40,474 bases of DNA from positions 1 through 40,474 of the IMG/VR virus record IMGVR_UViG_3300044591_000743; one strand, 5' to 3'. The translations under genes were made by a program, and so were the position numbers. Every line of letters begins with the position of its first letter. The stretch's first letter is position 1. The stretch comes from a virus. The notes below the pieces were generated by a model. It was not told the origin of the DNA. It worked only from the letters and a program-made list of their open reading frames with translations, and ran no database searches. Of the stretch, positions 8,664 to 16,160 are shown one piece after another.

Positions 8664-9077
8664 ATGCCTGATACCAAAGCAATCGGCGTTGCCTACGCCG
8701 ACCCGCTGTTCGAGAGCGTGACCGTCACGGGCGCCATCACTGGCGCTTCGGTCGCGGTCACGGGTGCTCTGAACGGCACGCAACTGGATCTGAACGCGCC
8801 CGTCACCAAGACGGCTTCGTTCTCTCTGGCTGACACGGAAAACTTCGTCGTCTGCAACGGCGCGGGCAGCATCACCGTCACGTTCCCCACTGCTTCGGCC
8901 AGCACTGGCCGCGTGGTGTGGATCAAGACGATTGCCGCCCAGACCGTCGTGTCTGCGTCGTCCAACGTGCTGCCAATTGGCTCGGCTACTGCTGGCACCG
9001 CGATCCTCGCGGGGACGGCGGGAGCCAATGCCATGCTGGTGTGCGACGGCACCAACTGGGTCATCATGACCTCGTAA
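8664..9077 (+). CDS. Small beta-rich structural protein, 137 aa
   Basis: The ATG at 8664 is preceded by AAGGAGG. After an N-terminal segment with Val/Thr/Gly repeats (SVTVTGAITGASVAVTGAL) it has strands typical of a phage beta-sandwich (FVVCNGAGSITVTFP, then DGTNWVIM at the end). The C-terminal DGTNW phrase also ends the fibre at 12501. It could be a decoration, spike-base or fibre-tip protein. With the gene at 8235 it forms a two-gene cassette between matching hairpins. Confidence 0.72.
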   Translation: MPDTKAIGVAYADPLFESVTVTGAITGASVAVTGALNGTQLDLNAPVTKTASFSLADTENFVVCNGAGSITVTFPTASASTGRVVWIKTIAAQTVVSASSNVLPIGSATAGTAILAGTAGANAMLVCDGTNWVIMTS

Positions 9078-9082
9078 GCAAA

Positions 9083-9102
9083 ACGGGGGCTTCGGCCCCC
9101 GT
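9083..9102 (+). terminator. UUCG-loop hairpin, probable partial terminator
   Basis: A perfect 8-bp stem (ACGGGGGC / GCCCCCGT) is closed by a TTCG tetraloop and followed by CTTCTCT, only moderately T-rich. It lies 6 bases after the stop of the preceding gene. It is likely to be a weak terminator or an RNA 3'-end stabiliser that lowers expression of the tail genes relative to coat. Confidence 0.65.
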
Positions 9103-9109
9103 CTTCTCT

Positions 9110-9307
9110 ATGCCCAACATCTATCTGCGTCACCCCATTCATGGCGCCAAGATCGCCACGCTGGAAATGGAAGCGGCTTACGATGAGCGTAGCGGATGGG
9201 AGCGGTATACTCCCGGCACCGAGGATGAACCCGACACCGCGCCGCCCGTGAACACGCTGGGCCGCCGCCGTCGCAAGGAGCCCGAGCATGTCCACCACCG
9301 CGGGTGA
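9110..9307 (+). CDS. Small conserved-type phage protein, 65 aa
   Basis: The ATG at 9110 comes right after the hairpin and the frame overlaps the start of the gp4-like gene by 20 bases. The product begins with PNIYLRHPIHGAKIATLEME, continues with an acidic, Pro-rich middle, and ends in a basic RRRRK tail. Short proteins with this opening are common next to the neck genes of environmental P22-like phages. The function is unknown. The ribosome site is weak, so expression may be low or coupled. Confidence 0.65.
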   Translation: MPNIYLRHPIHGAKIATLEMEAAYDERSGWERYTPGTEDEPDTAPPVNTLGRRRRKEPEHVHHRG

Positions 9308-10001
9308 CCAGATCAATCGCGCCCTGCGTCTGCTGGGCGTCTTGGCAGAGGGCGAAACGTCTTCTGCTGCCGTCATGCAGGACTCGCTGACGGCGCTTAA
9401 CCAGATGATCGAATCGTGGAACACCGAACGGTTGTCGGTGTTCTCGACGCAGGATCAAGTCTTCAGTTGGCCCACCAGCACGATCAGCCGCACGCTGGGG
9501 CCTACGGGCGACTTTGTGGGCAACAGGCCCATTCTGCTGGACGACGCGACGTACTTCCGCGACCCCAGCACGAACGTCAGCTTCGGCATCAAGCTGATCA
9601 ACCAGCAGCAATACAACGGGATTGCGGTCAAGACCGTGACGTCAACGTACCCGCAGGTGCTGTGGGTCAACATGACCTACCCCAACATTGAGATGTACAT
9701 CTACCCGGTGCCCACGCGGCTGCTGGAGTGGCACTTCATCTCGGTTGATGAGTTGACGCAGCCGGCCACGCTGTCCACGGCGCTGTCGTTTCCGCCAGGC
9801 TACCTGCGGGCGTTCGTCTACAACTTGGCGATGGAGATCGCGCCCGAGTTTGGCGTTGAGCCCAGCCCGCAAGTGCAACGCATTGCCATGACGTCCAAGC
9901 GCAATTTGAAGCGCATCAACAACCCCGACGACATCATGAGCCTGCCGTACTCGCTGGTGGCTACTCGCCAGCGGTTTAACGTGTACGCCGGACAATACTG
10001 A
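9288..10001 (+). CDS. Tail accessory factor, P22 gp4-like head-completion protein, 237 aa
   Basis: The opening (DQINRALRLLGVLAEGETSSA, then DSLTALNQMIESWN) is the signature of the P22 gp4/head-tail adaptor family: a helical N-terminus that binds under the portal and seals the head after packaging. The C-terminal half has the typical YPNIEMYIYPVP strand and the LRAFVYNLAMEIAPEFG helix. It is followed 2 bases later by the gp10-like gene, as in P22, which strengthens the call. Confidence 0.88.
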   Translation: MSTTAGDQINRALRLLGVLAEGETSSAAVMQDSLTALNQMIESWNTERLSVFSTQDQVFSWPTSTISRTLGPTGDFVGNRPILLDDATYFRDPSTNVSFGIKLINQQQYNGIAVKTVTSTYPQVLWVNMTYPNIEMYIYPVPTRLLEWHFISVDELTQPATLSTALSFPPGYLRAFVYNLAMEIAPEFGVEPSPQVQRIAMTSKRNLKRINNPDDIMSLPYSLVATRQRFNVYAGQY

Positions 10002-10003
10002 TC

Positions 10004-11527
10004 GTGAAAACGCCGATTCTCGGCTCCAGCTATGTGGCCCGCAGCGTCAATGCTGCGGACAGCCGCATGGTGAACCTGTTTCCGGAAGTTGTGCCAGAAG
10101 CAGGCAAGGAGCCCGCGTTCTTGCAGCGAGCACCAGGCTTGCGCCTGCTGCAGACGGTAGGTGACGGCCCCATCAGAGGGCTGTGGAAGCTAGGCGACTT
10201 TCTGTATGTGGCTTCTGGCGGCGGGCTGTACCGCGTAAACGCGAACTACGACCGCACGTTTCTAGGGTTCATCAACGGCAGCGGCCCGGTCAGCATGGTG
10301 GACAACGGCACGCAGTTGTTCGTCGCGTGCAACCCCGATGCGTTCATCTACAACACCAGCACGGGTATCTTTGCCCAGATCACAGACCCAGACTTCCCCG
10401 GCGCGGTGACGGTCGGCTATCTGGACGGCTACTTCGTCTTCAACCAGCCCAACAGCCAACGATTCTGGGTGACGTCGCTGAACGACGGCACGCAGGTTGA
10501 CCCGCTGGACTTCGCCAGCGCCGAGGGCAATCCGGACAACGTACTGTCGCTCAACGTCAACCACCGCGAGGTGTGGCTGTTCGGCACCAGCACCATTGAG
10601 GTCTGGTACAACGCCGGGGCCGCAGACTTCCCATTGGCGCGGATCGCAGGCGCGTTCATGGAGGTCGGTTGTCTGGCCCCGTACAGCGTGGCCAAATTGG
10701 ACAACTCGGTGTTCTGGCTGGGGGCCGACACCCGCGGCAACGGCATCGTCTACCGCAACAACGGCTACAACGCCCAGCGCATCAGCACGCACGCCGTTGA
10801 GTGGCAGATCCAGCAGTACGGCGTACTGAACGACGCGATTGGCTACTCGTACCAGCAGGACGGCCATTCGTTCTTTGTGCTGGTCTTCCCAACCGCAAAC
10901 ACAACGTGGGTCTATGACGTCGCCACAGGCGCGTGGCATGAGCGGGCGGGCTGGGACGGCACGCGGTTTGTGCGGCACCGCAGCAACTGCCAAGCCAACT
11001 TCAGCGGCGAGATCGTTGTGGGCGACTGGCTCAACGGCGACCTGTATGCGTTTGACCTTGACGTTTACGCTGACAACGGGCAGACGCAGCGGTGGCTGCG
11101 GTCTTGGCGCGCGCTTCCAACTGGGCAAAACAACCTGAAGCGAACCGCGCACCACCTGCTTCAACTGGACTGCGAGGCGGGCGTCGGCACGCCGGAAGTC
11201 AATACCGGCCCGTCGTTTTTGTTGACGGAAGGCGCAAGTTTCCTGCTGACAGAAAACAGCGAGTTCATCTCTCTTGGCGCAACTCAATCGGGGTCAAGCG
11301 ACAACCCTCAAGTAATGCTGCGGTGGAGTGATGACGGCGGGCACACTTGGGGCAACGAGCACTGGGCCGAGATGGGGCGCATCGGTCAATACTACCGCCG
11401 CGTCGTGTGGCGCCGGCTGGGCATGACGCTCAAGTTGCGCGACCGCGTGTACGAGATCAGCGGCACCGACCCGGTGAAGATCGCCATCATGGGCGCGGAA
11501 CTGGCGGTTTCCGCTACGCGAGCGTAA
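10004..11527 (+). CDS. Tail accessory factor, P22 gp10-like packaged-DNA stabilisation protein, 507 aa
   Basis: It starts at a GTG two bases after the gp4-like stop. The N-terminal phrase GSSYVARSVNAADSRMVNLFPE, followed by KEPAFLQRAPGLRLL and repeated beta-blade units (LGDFLYVASGGGLYRV, MVDNGTQLFVAC), fits the gp10 family, which forms a hexameric beta-propeller-like tube below gp4. The length is close to that of P22 gp10 (about 470 residues). The protein plugs the neck and provides the platform for tailspikes and needle. Confidence 0.9.
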   Translation: MKTPILGSSYVARSVNAADSRMVNLFPEVVPEAGKEPAFLQRAPGLRLLQTVGDGPIRGLWKLGDFLYVASGGGLYRVNANYDRTFLGFINGSGPVSMVDNGTQLFVACNPDAFIYNTSTGIFAQITDPDFPGAVTVGYLDGYFVFNQPNSQRFWVTSLNDGTQVDPLDFASAEGNPDNVLSLNVNHREVWLFGTSTIEVWYNAGAADFPLARIAGAFMEVGCLAPYSVAKLDNSVFWLGADTRGNGIVYRNNGYNAQRISTHAVEWQIQQYGVLNDAIGYSYQQDGHSFFVLVFPTANTTWVYDVATGAWHERAGWDGTRFVRHRSNCQANFSGEIVVGDWLNGDLYAFDLDVYADNGQTQRWLRSWRALPTGQNNLKRTAHHLLQLDCEAGVGTPEVNTGPSFLLTEGASFLLTENSEFISLGATQSGSSDNPQVMLRWSDDGGHTWGNEHWAEMGRIGQYYRRVVWRRLGMTLKLRDRVYEISGTDPVKIAIMGAELAVSATRA

Positions 11528-11528
11528 C

Positions 11529-12491
11529 GTGCAACTGGCCCCCCGCATACCGGCCTCACGCGACCCGCTGGTAGACGCAGGCGCGCTGACAACCCGCGCC
11601 TGGTTCCGCTTCTTTGAATTGCTGCAGTCGTCCATTGAGGCCGCGGCCTTGCAGCAATACACCATTGTGCAGAACAGCACTGGCGTCACACTGCCCAAAG
11701 GTACTGTGGTGGGGTTTGCGGGCGTGGGGGCCAACAACGTGCTGTCTGTCACGCCATACTTGGCTGACGGCAGTACGCCCACGCTGTTCATTCTCGGCGT
11801 GCTGGCCGAGCAGATACCTGACAGCGGATCGACGGGGTTGTGCTGCGTGTGGGGCGAGGTCAGCGGCATCAACACCAGCGCATTCAATGTTGGCGACATT
11901 CTGTACGCCAGCCCGACAGTGGCCGGGGCGTTCACCAACGTCAAGCCTACCGCGCCGAACAACGTCATTCCGTTGGCTTCGGTGTTGATCAAGAGCGCCA
12001 CGGCAGGCGTCATCTTTGTGCGGCCAACGATTGAGCAGCAGAAGTACTACGGCGAGTTCAGCAAAACCAGCGACCAATCGCCCGCGCTCATCAACACGGC
12101 CTACGCGCTGACGTTCGACAACGCCGACATTTCCGAGGGCATCAGCATTGGCTCGCCGGCCTCGCGCATCGTACTGTCGCAGTCAGGCTTGTACCAGTTT
12201 AATGCCACCGTCCAGATCGGCAGCACCAGCAGCAGCGCCAAAACGGTTTGGCTGTGGTTCCGCAAGAACGGCACGAACATCGCCAACACGGCTCGATTGG
12301 TGACGATCAACATCAACAACGGGTACACCGCCGTGGCCATGGCCGAGTTTTTCTCGTTGGCGGCAAACGACTACATTGAGATCATGTTCGCTGCGGACGA
12401 TACGGCCGTCCTTGTGGATAATGTCGCTGCGACGGCGTTTGCCCCGGCAGCGCCCGCAATTGTGCTGGCGGTAAGCCAGATTCAACAGTAA
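11529..12491 (+). CDS. Putative tail needle/fibre with C1q-like C-terminal domain, 320 aa
   Basis: It starts at a GTG one base after the gp10-like stop. Residues 1-35 form a helix with ALTTRAWFRFFELLQ, a phrase common at the start of small phage neck and fibre proteins. Residues 40-170 are beta-rich. From about 175 the sequence looks like a trimeric C1q/TNF-type jelly roll (FDNADISEGISI, SGLYQFNATVQIG, LAANDYIEIMFAADD). In P22-like phages the gene after gp10 encodes the tail needle, and in some relatives its tip has a TNF-like knob. The long coiled-coil shaft of classical needles is missing here. Confidence 0.72.
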   Translation: MQLAPRIPASRDPLVDAGALTTRAWFRFFELLQSSIEAAALQQYTIVQNSTGVTLPKGTVVGFAGVGANNVLSVTPYLADGSTPTLFILGVLAEQIPDSGSTGLCCVWGEVSGINTSAFNVGDILYASPTVAGAFTNVKPTAPNNVIPLASVLIKSATAGVIFVRPTIEQQKYYGEFSKTSDQSPALINTAYALTFDNADISEGISIGSPASRIVLSQSGLYQFNATVQIGSTSSSAKTVWLWFRKNGTNIANTARLVTININNGYTAVAMAEFFSLAANDYIEIMFAADDTAVLVDNVAATAFAPAAPAIVLAVSQIQQ

Positions 12492-12500
12492 GAGGACACT

Positions 12501-13502
12501 ATGGCGATCAGCCTCTCACAGTACGCGGGCGCAGGCGCTCAGTTCTTCGACAACAACGGCGTGCCGCTCAACGGTGGGTTGATCTACGTTTACGCTGCGG
12601 GCACCACGACGCCTGTGACAACGTTCACCAGCTACACCGGGGCGACAAACAACACGAATCCCATTGAGCTTGACAGCGCAGGCCGCACACCCGCGCAGAT
12701 CTGGCTGACGGCAGGATCGTCGTACAAGTTTTTGCTGAAGACCTCGACCGGCGTCACCATCAAGACCGACGACAACATCTTTGCGTCGTACGAACTCGAC
12801 AAGGTGGTCGGGGTCACGGTGGGCTTGGGCGCCAGTGCAATCGCCACCAACATCGCCGTGGGCGACACGGCGTTGGACTCCAACTCCAGCGGCACCAACA
12901 ACACGGCGGTGGGTTATGACGCGCTGACGGCCAATACGGACGGGGTGCAGAACACCGCCGTGGGTTCGGGTTCGTTGGACGCCAACACGGGCGGCGACTA
13001 CAACACCGCGCTGGGCTACAACGCCCTGACGACCGCCACCACTGCCAACTACAACACGGGCGTGGGCTACCGGGCGCTGAACGCGGTGGCTACAGGCAAC
13101 AACAACACGGCGGTCGGCAGCGACGCGCTGCTGCAGGCCACTGGCGGCAACAACACGGCTGTGGGCTACCAGGCCGGCAACAGCATCACGACCGGCGCGA
13201 ACAACACAGTGATCGGGTTCGACGCTGACACGTCGTCGGCCACGGTCAGCAACGAAATCACCATCGGAAACGGCAGCGTCACGTCGTTTCGCGTGCCTGG
13301 CCTGTCGCTCACGTTCAGCGTCAAGTATTTCAACCAAGGTACGTTCACCGTGGCTACACTGCCCACTGCGGCCACAGCGGGGGCTGGGGCGCGGGCGTTT
13401 GTGACCGACGCCAACGCCACGACGTTCGCGTCGATTGTGGCTGCTGGCGGGGCGAACGGCGTTCCCGTGTACAGCGACGGCACCAACTGGCGCATTGGGT
13501 AA
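12501..13502 (+). CDS. Tail fibre: P22-tailspike-like head-binding domain plus YadA-like repeats, 333 aa
   Basis: Residues 1-95 (GAQFFDNNGVPLNGGLIYVY, AAGTTTPVTTFTS, LDSAGRTPAQIWL, SYKFLL) resemble the head-binding domain of P22-type tailspikes, which docks on the gp10/gp4 collar. Residues 115-240 are about seven tandem NTAVGYxAL-type units of 14-16 residues, the left-handed beta-roll repeat of YadA-like trimeric adhesins. The last 70 residues form a small end domain finishing with DGTNWRIG. The combination indicates a short trimeric receptor-binding fibre. Its ATG follows AAGAGGACACT. Confidence 0.87.
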   Translation: MAISLSQYAGAGAQFFDNNGVPLNGGLIYVYAAGTTTPVTTFTSYTGATNNTNPIELDSAGRTPAQIWLTAGSSYKFLLKTSTGVTIKTDDNIFASYELDKVVGVTVGLGASAIATNIAVGDTALDSNSSGTNNTAVGYDALTANTDGVQNTAVGSGSLDANTGGDYNTALGYNALTTATTANYNTGVGYRALNAVATGNNNTAVGSDALLQATGGNNTAVGYQAGNSITTGANNTVIGFDADTSSATVSNEITIGNGSVTSFRVPGLSLTFSVKYFNQGTFTVATLPTAATAGAGARAFVTDANATTFASIVAAGGANGVPVYSDGTNWRIG

Positions 13503-13508
13503 AACGAC

Positions 13509-13880
13509 GTGACTACTCGGCTAACACCAAACCGTAGCGAAGCGCTGCAAATAGGCTATGCGGCTACGGACTGGTCACGCCCGATAGATTTTGACGCCTA
13601 CGCTGCAGCCGTAGCCGATTGGGATGTCAAAGCTATTGAGCGCGATGGTCAGTGCATTGGCGCGGCGTTTTTCAAAGACGATGAGGTACATGCTTCCGTG
13701 GTGCCCGAGTGGCGTAAGCGCTGGGCGACCAAAGGTGTGCTGAAAGAACTATTTGCCAAGGATCGCGTAACCACCCGCGTGACGCCGGGGCATGAGTACA
13801 TGAACGACATCCTCAAGCGATTGGGGTTCACTGAACAGCCTGACGGGATGTTCGTAAAGGAGGCTCATCATGGGCATTGA
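13509..13880 (+). CDS. GNAT-like small protein, 123 aa
   Basis: It starts at a GTG 6 bases after the fibre stop. The pattern of strand pairs and helices (DVKAIERDGQCIGAAFF, DDEVHASVVPEWRKRW, then VTTRVTPGHEYMNDILKRLGF) matches the core of GNAT acyltransferase folds, including the closing 'LxRLGF' segment. The usual acetyl-CoA loop Q/RxxGxG/A is not clear, so catalytic activity is uncertain. Small GNAT-like proteins are often found just before the ejection genes of P22-like environmental phages. Its end overlaps the next gene by 11 bases. Confidence 0.6.
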   Translation: MTTRLTPNRSEALQIGYAATDWSRPIDFDAYAAAVADWDVKAIERDGQCIGAAFFKDDEVHASVVPEWRKRWATKGVLKELFAKDRVTTRVTPGHEYMNDILKRLGFTEQPDGMFVKEAHHGH

Positions 13881-14844
13881 AACCGCCATCATCGGCTCGG
13901 CAGTTTTGGGCGCTGCGTCGTCTAGAAAGGCCGCCAAGACGCAGGCTCGCGCGGCGGAATCCGCTGCCGACACGCAACTGCAGGCAAGCCGCGAGGCCAA
14001 CGCGCTGCAGCAGCGCATGTACGAGGAAGGTGTTGCACGGCAGCAGCCCTACTATCAGGCAGGCGTCAATGCGTTGGCGCAGCTAGAGGGCCGCACGAAC
14101 GCCATGCCTGCGGCGTTTCAGTACGAGGGCCAGCAGCCCGCAGCGTTCCAGTACGAGGGCCAACAGCCCGCAGCGTTCCAGTTCCGCGCGGAAGATCTGC
14201 AGACCGACCCCGGCTACGGGTTCCGTTTGAGCGAGGGCCTGAAGGCGCTGGAGCGCAGTGCGGCGGCTCGCGGCGGGCTGCTCAGCGGCGGCACGGGCAA
14301 GGCGCTGACTCGTTACGGCCAAGAGGCGGCGTCGCAGGAGTTTGGCAACGCTTTCGCTCGCGCCTTGACGGGCTACGGGCTAGAGCGCGAGCGTGAGGCC
14401 GACCAGTATGGCCGCGCTTTGACGGGCTACGGGCTAGAGCGCGAGCGTGAGGCCGAGGAGTATGGCCGCGCTTTGACGGGGTATAACGTGCTGCGTGCCC
14501 GCGAGAGCGAGGAGTACAACCGACTGGCCGGGATGGCGGGCGTTGGCGGCACGACGGCGCAACAAATGAACGCTGCGGGCCAGAACTTCGCGGGTCAGTC
14601 TAGCCAAAACTTGCTGGCTGGCGGACAGGCTGCGGCGCAAGGCATATTGGGCGCCGCAGGCGCGCGAGCGTCGGGCTATTTGGGCGCGACCAGCACGCTA
14701 AACAACGCGCTGCAAACGTATCTGAACTACAACCAAAATCAGAACTTGATGAACCTGCTGCGTCCTGGCGCAGGGATGTCCATGTACAGCGCGCCCGGCT
14801 TCTCAAATACGCCGTCATACTTGGTCACGCCGGGCGGGCCATAA
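13870..14844 (+). CDS. DNA ejection protein, gp7-like position, 324 aa
   Basis: A very strong ribosome site (AAAGGAGG) precedes the ATG, suggesting high expression. The N-terminus is a hydrophobic Ala/Gly segment (IIGSAVLGAASS) followed by a long amphipathic helix. Two tandem repeats are visible: AAFQYEGQQP twice plus a partial copy (about residues 82-104) and an 18-residue RALTGYGLEREREADQYG unit, 2.5 copies (about 164-210). Gly/Ala/Gln-rich sequence follows. This matches internal virion proteins ejected with DNA. Synteny with P22 gene 7 supports it. Confidence 0.82.
   Translation: MGIETAIIGSAVLGAASSRKAAKTQARAAESAADTQLQASREANALQQRMYEEGVARQQPYYQAGVNALAQLEGRTNAMPAAFQYEGQQPAAFQYEGQQPAAFQFRAEDLQTDPGYGFRLSEGLKALERSAAARGGLLSGGTGKALTRYGQEAASQEFGNAFARALTGYGLEREREADQYGRALTGYGLEREREAEEYGRALTGYNVLRARESEEYNRLAGMAGVGGTTAQQMNAAGQNFAGQSSQNLLAGGQAAAQGILGAAGARASGYLGATSTLNNALQTYLNYNQNQNLMNLLRPGAGMSMYSAPGFSNTPSYLVTPGGP
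14113..14182 (+). repeat. 30-bp in-frame tandem repeat
   Basis: Two full units start at 14113 and 14143, and a partial third at 14173. The units differ at one or two bases and encode AFQYEGQQPA. The repeat lies within the ejection-protein gene and keeps the frame. Confidence 0.85.
14359..14480 (+). repeat. 54-bp in-frame tandem repeat
   Basis: Units begin at 14359, 14413 and 14467, the last being partial. They encode an 18-residue charged helical unit (RALTGYGLEREREA...). The first two copies are nearly identical at the DNA level, so the duplication is recent. Confidence 0.88.
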
Positions 14845-14853
14845 GGAGTCAAC

Positions 14854-16158
14854 ATGCCACTTGATCCTGTCATCGCCGGGGGGTTCCGGGGGCTACAACT
14901 GCAGGACCCGTTGGAGCAGTATGGCCGCATCAGCCAGATTCAGCAGGCCCAGCAGCAGAACCAGTTGGCCGCGCTGAAGATGCAAGAGTACCAGCGCGGG
15001 GTGGAAACGCAGAACCGCTTGCGCAGCCTTGACCCAAGCGCGGCAAACTACATGACGGAAGTCATGCGGCTAGACCCCGAGCTGGGCTCGCAGCTCATGC
15101 TGCGGTCCAAACAACAGACCGCCGCCGAGCGCGCAGCCGCTGCGTCGGAAGCCGAAGGCCGCGCCAAGAATCTGTCCTACTGGCAAGGGCTGGCCCGCGA
15201 TTCCGCTCGCACGCCGACCGACGAAGTACTGGCCGGCCTTGCACGCCGCGCTGTTGAACTCGGAGTTACGGACGAAGGCACGGCGTCGTCGCAGTTGCAG
15301 CAGCTTTTGGTTATGCCCCCCGAGCAACGCACGCAAGTGTTGGCTCAGTACGGCGCTTCTGCTGCAGCGCCACCAACGCCTGAAAAGCCGATGGTTGTTG
15401 CCCCCGGCGCGTCGGTGTTTCAGCCCGGCTCAACTACGGCGATGTTCACCGCGCCCGCAGCGCCAGAAACCAAAACGCCGACACAGAAAGATTACGAACG
15501 AGCCGTGGAGCAAGGCTTCAAAGGCACGATCCTAGAGTACAAGCAGGCGATTCAGCCAAAGCCTGCGCAAGTCAATGTTAGGTTACCCGAGCAAGAGAAA
15601 GCGTTTGAGAGTAAGTTGGGCGAGGGTCAGGCTAAGAAGGTCATTGACGACAAAGCGGCGGCGGAAGATGCCAAGGGCATCATCACTACCGTACAAGAAG
15701 GCCGGCGCCTGCTGCAAAGCGGTGTCATCACCGGCTTCGGCGCGGACTTCCTCACGTCTGTGGGCGCGGCGCTCAACCAAGCCGGCGTCAACTTTGCCGA
15801 AGACGCCGTGGCCAACACGCAAGCGTTTTCGGCCAACATGGCGGCCAACGTCGGGCGCATCATCAAGCAGTTCGGCGCTGGCACGGGCCTGTCGAACGCT
15901 GACCGTGAGTACGCGGAAAAGATGGCTGGCGGCAAGGTAACGCTTGACCGCAAGGCCATTGAGCGCATCCTTGACATCAACGAGCGCATGGCCCGCAACG
16001 TCATTTCGCTGCACAACAAGAACGTTTCCGGCATCAAGACTAACGTGCCGCTTACGGTCGATATGCCTGCCCCGGCGGCTGCGCCAGCGCCCGCGGCAGC
16101 GGACGCGCGCCAGCAACGGCTGAAGCAAATTTTTGCTCCGACACCCGCTCCGAGGTAA
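14854..16158 (+). CDS. DNA ejection/internal virion protein, gp20-like position, 434 aa
   Basis: The ATG follows AAGGAG. The first 110 residues are Gln/Ala-rich helix (QIQQAQQQNQLAALKMQEYQ). A Pro/Ala-rich linker follows (about 165-215), and the C-terminal half is a helical domain with GRRLLQSGVITGFGADFL and IIKQFGAGTGLSNADREYA. The ending LSNADREYAEKMAGG...ISLHN is typical of internal virion proteins in podoviruses of this kind. The protein is presumably packaged and injected to build the conduit across the cell envelope. Synteny supports the second ejection-protein slot. Confidence 0.8.
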   Translation: MPLDPVIAGGFRGLQLQDPLEQYGRISQIQQAQQQNQLAALKMQEYQRGVETQNRLRSLDPSAANYMTEVMRLDPELGSQLMLRSKQQTAAERAAAASEAEGRAKNLSYWQGLARDSARTPTDEVLAGLARRAVELGVTDEGTASSQLQQLLVMPPEQRTQVLAQYGASAAAPPTPEKPMVVAPGASVFQPGSTTAMFTAPAAPETKTPTQKDYERAVEQGFKGTILEYKQAIQPKPAQVNVRLPEQEKAFESKLGEGQAKKVIDDKAAAEDAKGIITTVQEGRRLLQSGVITGFGADFLTSVGAALNQAGVNFAEDAVANTQAFSANMAANVGRIIKQFGAGTGLSNADREYAEKMAGGKVTLDRKAIERILDINERMARNVISLHNKNVSGIKTNVPLTVDMPAPAAAPAPAAADARQQRLKQIFAPTPAPR

Positions 16159-16160
16159 AC

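Noticed and set aside
6795-8783. Open minus-strand frame of 662 codons over the scaffold and coat region
   Set aside because: It has His/Arg/Gly-rich composition, covers several clear plus-strand genes including coat, and has no motif or ribosome site.
13509-13880. Calling the small protein a working acetyltransferase
   Set aside because: The fold pattern is GNAT-like, but the acetyl-CoA loop is not clear, so only the fold is suggested.
14113-14480. Regular repeats that might be read as a CRISPR array
   Set aside because: Repeats are adjacent, in frame and translated within a virion protein; there are no unique spacers.
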